From: Thermoproteota archaeon
GTDB lineage: Archaea; Korarchaeota; Korarchaeia; Korarchaeales; Korarchaeaceae
Length of the DNA stretch: 35,514 nucleotides
NCBI GenBank assembly: GCA_027491395.1
Contig: JAOZFI010000053.1
Span: forward strand, 1-35,514
Direction: 5' to 3'
In this document: piece after piece, positions 7,859-15,246 of the stretch
Numbering within the stretch: position 1 is the first letter of the stretch
How the letters are laid out: each line of letters opens with the position of its first letter
The notes under the pieces: generated by a model
What the model saw: only the letters and a program-made list of their open reading frames with translations
The model's database searches: none
Told to the model about the DNA's origin: nothing
Position numbers and translations under genes: made by a program

Positions 7859-8899
7859 ATGCCACTTAAAGAGCTCAATATCAATGTGCCTTATATAATT
7901 CGCGTTGGGAGAGGGTCTATCTCCGAAGCCCCATCCCTCATTTCGGAGACGCTGGGCGAGAGGAGGAAAACCCTCATCTTGGGTAGTAGGAGTATCTGGT
8001 CAGAGGTGGAGTGGCTTTCATCAGAGCTACAAGCGAAAGGTTTAGATACCAAGGTGGCTAAGGTGGGGGCGGCATCCCCCGAGGAGGTCTCTAGGCTCGT
8101 AGGTGAGGGCAGAGGATCTTCCCTCATAATAGGAATAGGTGGTGGAAGGAACATAGATGTTGCCAAGGCTGTGGCCCACGATCTTGGGGCCAAGCTAGTT
8201 TCCATACCGACCACTACATCCACTGACGCCATGGCAACCCCCTTCGCCATTCTGTGGGAAGGAGGTAGATCCAAGGCGGTCAAGGGTGCAACACCCTTGC
8301 TCCTCATAGCCGACCTAGATCTAATATGGAGGGCTCCCGAGAGGCTCCAGTTCTCGGGATTCGGCGACTACATTGCCAAGGTAACCGCTCTCCCTGACTT
8401 GGAACTTGCCTACATGCTGGGCAGGGAGGAGAACTTCAGCCCTGTAGCCATGTCAATGGCCTACCAGTTCACGGAGATGCTCATAGAAGTGGCCGATGGA
8501 ATACCCGTGAGGGACGAGGAAGTGTGGAAGCTCTACGTCCTCCTCTTGGCCTTAGATGGCATGCTTATGAGCATGTGTAACACCACTAGGATAGCCGCTG
8601 GTAGCGAACATCTCTTCGCCTACGCCTTAGAGGAGGTAACTGGAAAGGGACTCCTACATGGGGAGACTGTTGGTCTGGGTGCAGCCCTGCTGGCTACCCT
8701 CCACGGGATAGACAGGGAATACGTGCTCGATGCTTTGGACAGGGCATCCCTACCCACGAGCTTCTCCGACTTGGGGGTGTCCAAGGAAGAGGTGGTTACC
8801 GCGCTCACTATCGCTCATAAAATGAGGAACTGGTACACAGTGCTGGGGGAGGGAATGGGCCGAGAAGCTGCTGAGAGACTGGCTGAGGGCCTCGTCTAA
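7859..8899 (+). CDS. egsA: sn-glycerol-1-phosphate dehydrogenase
   Basis: The enzyme reduces dihydroxyacetone phosphate to sn-glycerol-1-phosphate with NAD(P)H, making the stereospecific backbone of archaeal ether lipids in the cytoplasm. The 346-aa protein has the iron-alcohol-dehydrogenase/dehydroquinate-synthase fold. The nucleotide-binding motif GIGGGRNIDVAK is at 92-103 and IPTTTSTDAMA at 116-126. Zinc ligands are D170 (GFGDYIAK), H251 (GSEHLF) and H268 (LLHGETVG), all present. Length and motif order are normal. The ATG is placed at the expected transcription start. The gene converges on proC with a 4-bp overlap of the stop codons. This gene is a strong marker that the DNA is archaeal. 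Confidence 0.95.
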   Translation: MPLKELNINVPYIIRVGRGSISEAPSLISETLGERRKTLILGSRSIWSEVEWLSSELQAKGLDTKVAKVGAASPEEVSRLVGEGRGSSLIIGIGGGRNIDVAKAVAHDLGAKLVSIPTTTSTDAMATPFAILWEGGRSKAVKGATPLLLIADLDLIWRAPERLQFSGFGDYIAKVTALPDLELAYMLGREENFSPVAMSMAYQFTEMLIEVADGIPVRDEEVWKLYVLLLALDGMLMSMCNTTRIAAGSEHLFAYALEEVTGKGLLHGETVGLGAALLATLHGIDREYVLDALDRASLPTSFSDLGVSKEEVVTALTIAHKMRNWYTVLGEGMGREAAERLAEGLV

Positions 8900-9708
8900 T
8901 CTCCCTCATTGAGTTTCTTGGCTATCTCCTTAGCTCTCTTTGTGGCAGCCTCAACGGCCTTCATCACGGCGGTCCTTATACCGCTCTCCTCCAAGTAGAA
9001 TATGCCTTCTATGGTTGTCCCAGCCGGGGTGAGGACCATCTCCTTTATTTCCGCGGGATGCCTCCCTGACTCGAGGTAGAGCTTCGCCGTCCCGAACACC
9101 GTGTAGGCTGAGCTCAGGTAGGCGAAGTCCCTCGGTAGACCCACCTTCAAACCGGCGTAGGCCATGGCCTCAATCAAGGTCGCTATATAGGCCGGGCCGC
9201 TCCCGCTCAACGCAGTGACTGCATCCATCAGCTCCTCGTCAACCTCGTGGGCCTCTCCCATCTCTTTCAGGAGCTGTACAACTACAGCTTCATCCCTAGA
9301 GTCTAGGTCTGGTCCCTTAGAGTAGGCGGTGAAAGAGGCCTTCACCATGACAGCTATGTTCGGCATCGCCCTGACTATCTTGGCTCCGGGTGCGGCGGCC
9401 TTGAGCTTCTTTATCGGAATCGCTGCAGCCACAGATATTACTATCTTCCCCTCTATCAAGTCTGAGATCTCCTTAAGCACGTCGACCGCCTTGTAGGGTT
9501 TGACGGCGATTATCACTATATCGGAGTTGGCAGCGACCTCCCTGTTGTCGCTCGTCACCCTAACGCCCAGCCTCCTCAACTCCTCCAGCTCGTGCACCTT
9601 CCTCCTAGAAGCTATCACGGACCATCTGCCACTCTCGGCCAGTACCTTGGCCATAGCGGAACCGATCTGACCCGCCCCTATTATACCGACGTTCCTCATA
9701 TTCGCCAA
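8896..9708 (-). CDS. proC: pyrroline-5-carboxylate reductase
   Basis: ProC reduces 1-pyrroline-5-carboxylate to proline with NAD(P)H, the last step of proline synthesis. The Rossmann motif GIIGAGQIGSA is at residues 8-18, AVKPYK is present in the NADP domain, and the P5CR signature around TALSGSGPAYIATLIEAMA and LTPAGTTIEGI is intact. The 270-aa length is normal. The TTG at 9708 gives the longest form. The ATG three codons in, at 9699, is about 26 bp from the TTTTTAAG box at 9722-9730 and is probably the real, leaderless start. The neighbours are not proline genes, so the gene seems to stand alone. Confidence 0.95.
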   Translation of the reverse strand: MANMRNVGIIGAGQIGSAMAKVLAESGRWSVIASRRKVHELEELRRLGVRVTSDNREVAANSDIVIIAVKPYKAVDVLKEISDLIEGKIVISVAAAIPIKKLKAAAPGAKIVRAMPNIAVMVKASFTAYSKGPDLDSRDEAVVVQLLKEMGEAHEVDEELMDAVTALSGSGPAYIATLIEAMAYAGLKVGLPRDFAYLSSAYTVFGTAKLYLESGRHPAEIKEMVLTPAGTTIEGIFYLEESGIRTAVMKAVEAATKRAKEIAKKLNEGD

Positions 9709-9743
9709 CCCTCATTCGATCCCTTAAAAATTGAGTGTGGAAT

Positions 9744-9757
9744 GGGGCTCGAGCCCC
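9744..9757. repeat. perfect 14-bp palindrome between two genes
   Basis: GGGGCTCGAGCCCC abuts the stop codon of the winged-helix gene on its 3' side and lies upstream of the proC TATA-like box. As RNA it could fold into a 5-bp G/C stem with a TCGA loop, a possible terminator. As DNA it could be an operator. Neither can be decided from the sequence. Confidence 0.6.
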
Positions 9758-10045
9758 TTATAGCGCGAGGGAGTAGAGGCCCTCCTCAGATCTCTTCACT
9801 ATCCCCTTCCTTGCGAGGGACCTCATCTTGGCCGCTACCTTCTGTGTGGAGAAGCCAGCCTCTTTCGCTATCTCACCGCACTTGGCGGGCTTTCCTATCT
9901 TCTCCAAGGCCTTCAATATCTTCTTAGCATCCTCATCCACGTCAAGTGCCTCTATCTTGCTCTTCTCGGTCTTCTTGGCTTTTGTCTTCCTGCTAGAGGT
10001 TTTCTTCGTGCTCTTAGACTTGCTACCCTTCTTCTTACAGGGCAT
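9758..10045 (-). CDS. winged-helix protein with lysine-rich N-terminal tail (candidate chromatin protein)
   Basis: A 95-aa protein in two parts. Residues 2-30 are an unstructured, strongly basic tail made almost entirely of Lys, Ser, Thr and Arg. Residues about 36-95 form a compact winged helix: helix DAKKILKALEKI, a turn GKPAKCGEIAKEA, the recognition helix STQKVAAKMRSLARKG, then the wing IVKRSEEGLYSL. The arrangement recalls linker histones, which combine a winged-helix core with Lys-rich tails, although those tails are C-terminal. Small basic winged-helix proteins are also used as transcription factors in archaea. A DNA-coating or global regulatory role is inference. It is a single gene with a 3' palindrome. 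Confidence 0.8.
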   Translation of the reverse strand: MPCKKKGSKSKSTKKTSSRKTKAKKTEKSKIEALDVDEDAKKILKALEKIGKPAKCGEIAKEAGFSTQKVAAKMRSLARKGIVKRSEEGLYSLAL

Positions 10046-10109
10046 TAGATCACCTTTCGCTTGGACCCACGAGCAAAATTAATACTTTACTTTTGAAATC
10101 ACTGATTAA

Positions 10110-10187
10110 GGCAAGGGAATCTACGAGGAAGTCTCAATCCTTTATCATTAAGATCTTTAACTCACATGGTGAGACGGCTTCCTTGCC
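10110..10187. other. inverted-repeat-rich intergenic segment, possible structured RNA or regulatory site
   Basis: GGCAAGG (10110-10116) is complementary to CCTTGCC (10181-10187). Nested inside, GTCTCA (10131-10136) is complementary to TGAGAC (10170-10175), leaving a 33-nt A/T-rich loop. The outer span is 78 nt with a 7-bp end stem, but there is no T-loop or anticodon arm, so it is not a tRNA. It lies in the divergent gap between the winged-helix gene and the small gene at 10252. Confidence 0.4.
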
Positions 10188-10212
10188 TATTTACGTCGAA
10201 CGTTGAATTACA

Positions 10213-10223
10213 TCTATTAAATA
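10213..10223 (+). promoter_or_regulatory. TATA-like box for the small gene at 10252
   Basis: ATTAAATATG is centred about 33 bp before the ATG at 10252, predicting a transcript that starts downstream of the ATG at 10228. This favours 10252 as the real start. Confidence 0.4.
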
Positions 10224-10251
10224 TGATATGACCGTAAATTATGGTGGGGCC

Positions 10252-10509
10252 ATGATCAAGGTGATCGATTGGAACAATTTCCCCGATGTCCCTGAGGATT
10301 TCTCCAAGTTGGACCTCGCTGAGGTCAAGAGAGTATATGATTACGAGCTCCCTCCCCTCGTCGTGTACGCAGGAGTTGCTGAAGACCGTGAAGGTCGTGC
10401 GATCCCTGTTGTGGCTGTGGTAGAGGAGGGTACAGAGATAGCCAAGCTCTATATCCTCGAGAGAGGTGAGGAGAGCGTAGAGAGGGAGCTTATAGCTTCT
10501 CTCGTGTGA
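10252..10509 (+). CDS. small hypothetical protein
   Basis: An acidic 85-aa protein of unrecognised family. The frame is open from an ATG at 10228, but the ATG at 10252 has GGTGGGG before it and fits the upstream TATA-like box better. The sequence suggests an alpha/beta protein: an N-terminal IDWNNFP segment, a helix around LAEVKRVYDYEL, then strands VVYAGVAED, PVVAVVEEG and AKLYILERG, and a final helix. There is no membrane segment, Cys or metal motif. It is followed by a T-rich terminator, so it is probably monocistronic. Confidence 0.65.
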   Translation: MIKVIDWNNFPDVPEDFSKLDLAEVKRVYDYELPPLVVYAGVAEDREGRAIPVVAVVEEGTEIAKLYILERGEESVERELIASLV

Positions 10510-10512
10510 GGA

Positions 10513-10527
10513 ACTTTTTTCTTTTTA
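10513..10527 (+). terminator. T-rich archaeal-type terminator
   Basis: ACTTTTTTCTTTTTAC lies 4 bp after the stop codon, and there is no hairpin, as is usual for archaeal termination. Confidence 0.5.
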
Positions 10528-10545
10528 CAAACCCCCTCTCGTGGG

Positions 10546-12495
10546 GTGGTCCTGTTGATCCGTCGGATTGCTGTTTTAGGAGCTGGTACGATGGGGCATG
10601 GTATCGCACAGGTAGCTGCTATGGCTGGGTACGAGGTGGTAATGAGGGACATAAAGAAGGAGTTCGTTCAGAGCGGACTTAACAGGATAAGGGCTAGTTT
10701 GGAGAAGTTCGTTAAAAAAGGCAAGATGTCGGATGAAGAAATGAAAGAGGTGCTATCGAGAATAAGGACGACTCTTGATCTAGAAGATGCCGTTAGGGAT
10801 GCAGACTTCATTATAGAGGCCATTCCAGAGGTTTTCGACATAAAGGCCGATACGTTCAGGACGGTTGATAGGGTAGCGCCTCGCCATGCCGTGATAGCCA
10901 CAAACACGAGTAGTCTCCCCATAACCGAGCTGGCTTCAGTCACCTCTCGGCCTGATAAATTCGTTGGAATGCACTTCTTCAATCCTCCTCAGCTGATGAA
11001 GCTCGTAGAAGTGGTCAGGGGAGCGAAGACCTCCGATGAGACGGTCAACATCACGGTCGAGCTGGCGAAATCCATGGGTAAGGTGCCTGTAGTTGTGGCC
11101 AAGGATGTTCCGGGCTTCATCGTGAACAGGGTGCTGGTGAGATGGCTTAACGAGGCCTGCCTGATCATGGAGAGGGAAGGAGTGGATAAGCTCCTCATAG
11201 ATGCGGCACTCAAGGGCAAAGCCGGTCTCCCAATGGGGGCTTTCGAGCTATCAGATTTCATCGGTCTTGACGTGATGAGGGACATAATCGACGCGATGGT
11301 CCAGAGAGGCTTTATTCTCACCCCATGCAAGAGCTGGAAGGAGCTCCCCGAGGGTGGAAAGCTGGGCAGGAAGAGTGGCCAGGGCTTCTACGACTGGTCC
11401 TCAGGGAGACCCAACATACCCGCTGACCCCGATGCGCCCTTCGATCCATTGGAGGTCCTGAGCATGGCCATAAACGAGGCGGCATGGTTGGTAAGGAGCG
11501 GAGTAGCCTCAGCAGAGGATGTGGACAGGGCTGTTGTACTGGGGCTCAACTTTCCGAAGGGGCCCCTCAAGATGGCTGACGAGATAGGATTGGATAGAGT
11601 AAAGGCGGTGATAGAGGCTAAGAAGGAAAGGTGCGGCCTCCCGGAGTACGAGGTGGATCCTCTAATCACCGAGAAGGTGGGCAGGGGAGAGTTGGGGGTG
11701 AAGTCCGGCAGAGGTTTCTTCGATTACGGACTCAAGGAGAAGGAGTTTGGACCGGTCCTGTATCGGGAAACCCCACCGATAGCTTGGATCATCATTAACA
11801 GGCCGGATAAGCTCAACGCGATCAACATGGATGTCGTGGAGGGAATAATGTCGGCACTCGACGAAGCTGAGAGCGAGGCCATCAGGGTGGTGGTGATCAC
11901 CGGGGAGGGAAGGGCATTCAGCGCGGGAGCCGATGTGACCATGTTCAAGGAGCTAAAACCCATTGAGGCCTTTGAACTCTCAAAGAGACTTAATGAGGCC
12001 TTTAGAAGGATAAGAGAGTTCCGAAAACCTGTCATCGCCATGGTGAATGGTTTCGCATTGGGTGGGGGCTTGGAACTGGCGATGGCCTGCGATCTGAGGG
12101 TAGCAAGCGACAGGGCGCAGTTCGGACAACCAGAGATAACTTTGGGGATAATAACCGGGGCGGGTGGATCCTACAGGCTCCCTGAACTTGTAGGGAAAGC
12201 CAAAGCCAAGGAGCTTTTGTTAACCGGGGATCTCATAGGCGCTGATGAGGCCCTCAGGATAGGGCTGGTGAATAGAGTTACCCCTCACGATAAACTGGAG
12301 GAAGAAACTAGGTCACTGGCCATGAAGATAGCTGAGAGACCAGCGAAGGCCCTAGAGATATACAAGGCCCTCCTGAATGGCACCAAGTTGGATGTGGAGA
12401 CCTTGGCTTTTGGGCTGGTATTCGGGACTGAGGACTCCAAGGAGGGAATAAACGCCTTCTTAGAGAAGAGGAAGCCCGGGTTCAAGGGTAAATGA
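10546..12495 (+). CDS. bifunctional 3-hydroxyacyl-CoA dehydrogenase / enoyl-CoA hydratase
   Basis: The 649-aa fusion joins an NAD-dependent 3-hydroxyacyl-CoA dehydrogenase (residues 1 to about 390) to a crotonase-fold hydratase (about 398-649). It interconverts enoyl-CoA, (S)-3-hydroxyacyl-CoA and 3-oxoacyl-CoA. The dehydrogenase half has GAGTMG (12-17), the catalytic His in GMHFFNPP (H143), DVPGFIVNR, and a duplicated C-terminal helical domain. The hydratase half has the oxyanion motif around GRAFSAGADV and both catalytic glutamates, E510 (GLELAMACD) and E530 (GQPEITLG), 20 apart as in mammalian crotonase. The same domain order occurs in the crotonyl-CoA hydratase/3-hydroxybutyryl-CoA dehydrogenase of archaeal 4-hydroxybutyrate pathways and in beta-oxidation proteins; which applies here is unknown. 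The GTG at 10546 is the longest start; the TTG at 10555, behind GGGGTGGTCC, is likelier. Confidence 0.92.
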   Translation: MVLLIRRIAVLGAGTMGHGIAQVAAMAGYEVVMRDIKKEFVQSGLNRIRASLEKFVKKGKMSDEEMKEVLSRIRTTLDLEDAVRDADFIIEAIPEVFDIKADTFRTVDRVAPRHAVIATNTSSLPITELASVTSRPDKFVGMHFFNPPQLMKLVEVVRGAKTSDETVNITVELAKSMGKVPVVVAKDVPGFIVNRVLVRWLNEACLIMEREGVDKLLIDAALKGKAGLPMGAFELSDFIGLDVMRDIIDAMVQRGFILTPCKSWKELPEGGKLGRKSGQGFYDWSSGRPNIPADPDAPFDPLEVLSMAINEAAWLVRSGVASAEDVDRAVVLGLNFPKGPLKMADEIGLDRVKAVIEAKKERCGLPEYEVDPLITEKVGRGELGVKSGRGFFDYGLKEKEFGPVLYRETPPIAWIIINRPDKLNAINMDVVEGIMSALDEAESEAIRVVVITGEGRAFSAGADVTMFKELKPIEAFELSKRLNEAFRRIREFRKPVIAMVNGFALGGGLELAMACDLRVASDRAQFGQPEITLGIITGAGGSYRLPELVGKAKAKELLLTGDLIGADEALRIGLVNRVTPHDKLEEETRSLAMKIAERPAKALEIYKALLNGTKLDVETLAFGLVFGTEDSKEGINAFLEKRKPGFKGK

Positions 12496-12502
12496 TCCCT
12501 AC

Positions 12503-12526
12503 TCCTCCTTTTTTCTTTTCTACTCT
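12503..12526 (+). terminator. T-rich terminator after the dehydrogenase/hydratase gene
   Basis: A pyrimidine tract with runs of six and four T lies about 10 bp after the stop, in the convergent gap with the PRC-barrel gene. Confidence 0.45.
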
Positions 12527-12549
12527 AACTCTAGGGAAAAAGTAAGGAA

Positions 12550-12756
12550 TCAGACTTGGACTATGTATATGTCCTTGCAAGCCTTCACGGCATCGTAGGG
12601 TATCGTCCTTCGCTCGCCCCTCCTTCCCGTGGAGACCACTAGGGCGGCCAACCTTCCCTCCACATCGTCGAAAACGAAATCCTCCGTTATCCCCAGATAC
12701 TGACCATCGCTTGTATATACCTGCATCTCATAGAGTTCCGAAATCTTCCTAGCCAT
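12550..12756 (-). CDS. PRC-barrel domain protein
   Basis: A 68-aa single-domain PRC-barrel protein, the six-stranded beta barrel first seen in photosynthetic reaction centre H subunit and RimM. The sequence runs ISELYEMQVYTSDGQYLGI, then DFVFDDVEGRLAALVVST, then RRTIPYDAVKACKDIYIV, which is the normal strand order. In archaea stand-alone PRC proteins are common but have no settled function; protein-protein contact is likely. The start ATG follows GAGGTGATCC, and the stop codon of the upstream acdB gene lies inside that ribosome site. With a 4-bp gap, the two are certainly one operon. Confidence 0.85.
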   Translation of the reverse strand: MARKISELYEMQVYTSDGQYLGITEDFVFDDVEGRLAALVVSTGRRGERRTIPYDAVKACKDIYIVQV

Positions 12757-12760
12757 GGGA

Positions 12761-13462
12761 TCACCTCAGAATGATCCTAGCGTCAACGACCTTTATCCCC
12801 TTCGGATATGCAATGACCGGATTTAAATCCATCTCAGCTATCTCCTCAATGTCAAGTCCCATCTGACCCACCTTTATGAGAGCATCTTTGAGGGCCTCCA
12901 GATCAACCGGTTCCATTCCCCTGAACCCGATAAGCAGCTTGTAGGCCTTGATCTCTTTAATCATGGAGTCCGCGTCGTATTCTGAGAGAGGAGCTACCCT
13001 GAAGGAGACATCCCTGTACACCTCGACGAATACACCGCCCAGTCCGAACATGACCGTGGGCCCGAACTGGGGATCCCTGATCAGACCTATTATCAACTCT
13101 AGGCCTTGGGGAGCGAACTCCTGAACGAGTATGCCAGTTATCCTCGCGTTAGGTACGTTGGCCTTCACGCTCCCCAGAATACCCCTGTAAGCATTTCTAA
13201 CTTCTTCCTCAGTTTTCAGGTTAACCTTAACCCCTCCGATGTCGCTCTTGTGGATGACATCTGGAGACACTATCTTCAAAACAACGGGAAATCCTATCTC
13301 TCTAGCGGCCTCGATAGCCTCATCCTCACTTCTAGCTAGGCGTATCTTGGTTACAGGTATTCCGTAACTAGCTATGAGCTCCTTGGCTTCATGCTCCAAG
13401 AGAACCTTCCTTCCCTCCTCCTTGGCCTTAGAAACGATCTCCTGAGGCTCCAATGAGATCAC
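12761..13462 (-). CDS. acdB: ADP-forming acyl-CoA synthetase, beta (ATP-grasp) subunit
   Basis: This 233-aa ATP-grasp protein is the beta subunit of ADP-forming acetyl/acyl-CoA synthetase, which conserves energy by turning acyl-CoA, ADP and phosphate into acid, CoA and ATP during amino-acid or sugar fermentation. Markers are the N-terminal LEHEAKELIASYGIPV, the strand FPVVLKIVSP, the HKSDIGGV loop, and the end EMDLNPVIAYPKGIKVVDARI. The size is that of the separate beta subunit. The alpha subunit with the catalytic His is not in the window. The GTG start is about 26 bp from the TATA-like TAAATAAA complement at 13484-13491, so it is probably leaderless. It lies close to the dehydrogenase/hydratase fusion, which suggests linked acyl-CoA metabolism. 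Confidence 0.9.
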   Translation of the reverse strand: MISLEPQEIVSKAKEEGRKVLLEHEAKELIASYGIPVTKIRLARSEDEAIEAAREIGFPVVLKIVSPDVIHKSDIGGVKVNLKTEEEVRNAYRGILGSVKANVPNARITGILVQEFAPQGLELIIGLIRDPQFGPTVMFGLGGVFVEVYRDVSFRVAPLSEYDADSMIKEIKAYKLLIGFRGMEPVDLEALKDALIKVGQMGLDIEEIAEMDLNPVIAYPKGIKVVDARIILR

Positions 13463-13525
13463 CGGTAGATCTGGCGGGCATAGTAAATAAAGTTGTCACG
13501 CTTGGGGGCTCCAAAATGGGAGAGG

Positions 13526-14809
13526 TCAGGGCCACCAGAGGCCCTTCTTCAACCTCTTCAGCTTGATAATGCTTCTAGTGACCCTTTTTGTGGGTCTATC
13601 CCTCTTAGCCCTCTTTACCTTCTCGGGTTTCTCCTCTTCCTTCTCTTCATCCCTCGGTCTCGCTCTCAAGGCCTCCTTTGGCACGTAGTACCTTCCAGCC
13701 CTGTCCTTCTCGAGCAGTCCGGTGACTACGAGGGCCTCGAGTCTGGAGTAGGCGAGCGATATGGGGACCTCGGCCTCTATCGCCACCTTCTCCAAACCGA
13801 CGGGTCCACCATTGAAGTTCCTCAGTATGAGGTCTAACTCCCTTCTCATCTTCGGTGGAGCCTTCTTCACATACTCTAAGATCTCCTTCTCGGCATCCAG
13901 CACCTTATCGAACACGTACATGTCCACCCGACTCCTGCCGAGTATGACGGCCACATCGAGGCTTTTGGAGAGTAGCTCGAGTAGCCTCGCAGGATTGCCC
14001 TCAGCGATCCGATTGGCTGCAAGCACCACATCCTCCGTCAACGGATCGAGAGGGGACTCCGGTTCTCTGGCCCTGAACTTGCTCAACCTCTTGGAGACCA
14101 AGCTGATGGCCTCATCTTCGGTTAGGGGAGGTAAGGCTATTCTCTCGTGTACCCTCGACGTCAGAGCTGGGAACCTCTTATCCAGCTCCTCATAGGCCTC
14201 ATCGCTCATGGCCATGACCACCAATATGCCCTCGGGCATAACGGAAACTATCTCCCTTATCATCTCGAAGAAGAAGAAGGACCACCTCTCGTCGGCGTAC
14301 ATCATGTTGTGCACATCGTCAAGTAGCAGCGCTGAGGGAGCTATCGAGTCTAAGGCCTTCACTATCATTCTCCCCGCCTCAGCAGGGGAAGTCTTCAGCT
14401 GATCGAGTTCCTCGTCGGTTAGACTCTCTGGCATTCCCAAGAGGACCTTCTTCAGGGCCTTCGTTATACTCCTAGAGAGTTCGTAGGAGGTTATAAGGAG
14501 ATTATCTATTATGTCGGGTCCCTCTACGACCGATATTTCTTGATAGATGGAATCTAACTCAGCATTTGTGTAGGAGAACTTGAGGAGGTGGAGTCTCAAG
14601 CTTCTACCGGATCCGGGAGGTCCCGTCAGGGCGACAAATGCGGAGGCCACCCCGGACATGGCCTCCGCCGCCAGTGAGTCTAGAATATCGTCCACCCACT
14701 GCTTGCTGAATATGGAACTCGGATCCTCCAACTCGATGATCGACGATCTCAGGAAGGGATTCCTGTACAGCCCTAGAAGCTGATGGTAATGGCTCGGACT
14801 GGCGGACAA
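13526..14809 (-). CDS. AAA+ ATPase with C-terminal winged helix and basic tail; degenerate Walker A
   Basis: A 427-aa protein with the layout of Orc1/Cdc6- or ExeA/TniB-like AAA+ proteins. The N-terminus has YRNPFL (15-20). Walker A is GPPGSGRS (63-70), in which the invariant Lys is replaced by Arg69. Walker B is LLLDDVHNM (161-169). A sensor-1 region lies near VVMAMSD and an arginine-rich RFPALTSRVHERI follows. A lid domain (about 235-290) precedes a winged helix (about 325-385), and residues 387-427 are a Lys/Arg-rich tail suited to nucleic-acid binding. The TTG start at 14809 is preceded by GGGAGATGAT, and no other start fits as well. The role may be DNA binding or regulation; whether it hydrolyses ATP is uncertain because of the substitution. 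It is not a canonical replication initiator by sequence. Confidence 0.75.
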   Translation of the reverse strand: MSASPSHYHQLLGLYRNPFLRSSIIELEDPSSIFSKQWVDDILDSLAAEAMSGVASAFVALTGPPGSGRSLRLHLLKFSYTNAELDSIYQEISVVEGPDIIDNLLITSYELSRSITKALKKVLLGMPESLTDEELDQLKTSPAEAGRMIVKALDSIAPSALLLDDVHNMMYADERWSFFFFEMIREIVSVMPEGILVVMAMSDEAYEELDKRFPALTSRVHERIALPPLTEDEAISLVSKRLSKFRAREPESPLDPLTEDVVLAANRIAEGNPARLLELLSKSLDVAVILGRSRVDMYVFDKVLDAEKEILEYVKKAPPKMRRELDLILRNFNGGPVGLEKVAIEAEVPISLAYSRLEALVVTGLLEKDRAGRYYVPKEALRARPRDEEKEEEKPEKVKRAKRDRPTKRVTRSIIKLKRLKKGLWWP

Positions 14810-15246
14810 CTTTTATCATCTCCCAGCTTGGAGCACTCATCTCCCTTAAAAAAGGCTCGGAGCCATAGGGAAAATCAGCCTAATGTCGCAAAGGTGCTCG
14901 ATCTAAGGTCGACTTGAAGATCCTGCTCTATCTTTGGAGTTCTCTAGCTAGGAAATCAGGGACCTGATCCCCTCCTCTGGTGGCTTTCCTCGGATCTTGG
15001 GGAACATGAACAGGTAGCAACCTTTCTCCGTTCAGATCTCAATGAAAGGGACTTTCTCAGTAAGAAGGAAACTCCCTTCCCTTCTCCTCCTGCCGTATGC
15101 TTAGTGGGATACAAGATAGAACCGTACCCTCTCAGCGACCTCGCCGATACCTACGCACCTATTCACTGCCGGTTGGGCGACTCGCATCCAATCCTCAACC
15201 TTTTTAACTCCGATTGTGAGGGACCCATGACGGTAGGTGATATGAT
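14810..15246. other. gene-free divergent region upstream of EF-2
   Basis: About 440 bp with no plausible reading frame on either strand and normal base composition. At its right end are the EF-2 promoter (TTTTTAAC at 15201-15208) and ribosome site. At its left end is the AAA+ gene leader. The middle has local complementarity, for example a 13-nt palindrome-like GAAAGGGACTTTC at 15041-15053. I could not match it to tRNA, 5S rRNA, SRP RNA or RNase P RNA motifs. Confidence 0.6.
15201..15241 (+). promoter_or_regulatory. EF-2 promoter and ribosome-binding site
   Basis: A TATA-like TTTTTAAC at 15201-15208 should start a transcript near 15231. AGGTGAT at 15235-15241 is a strong ribosome site, 5 nt before the TTG at 15247, and decides that start over the out-of-frame ATG at 15242. 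Confidence 0.6.

Noticed and set aside
10110-10187. 7-bp end stem over 78 nt suggested a tRNA
   Set aside because: No TTC-type T-loop, D-arm or anticodon arm is present.
15041-15053. GAAAGGGACTTTC as part of RNase P RNA (GAAAGTCC-like motif)
   Set aside because: The other conserved RNase P segments are missing on both strands.
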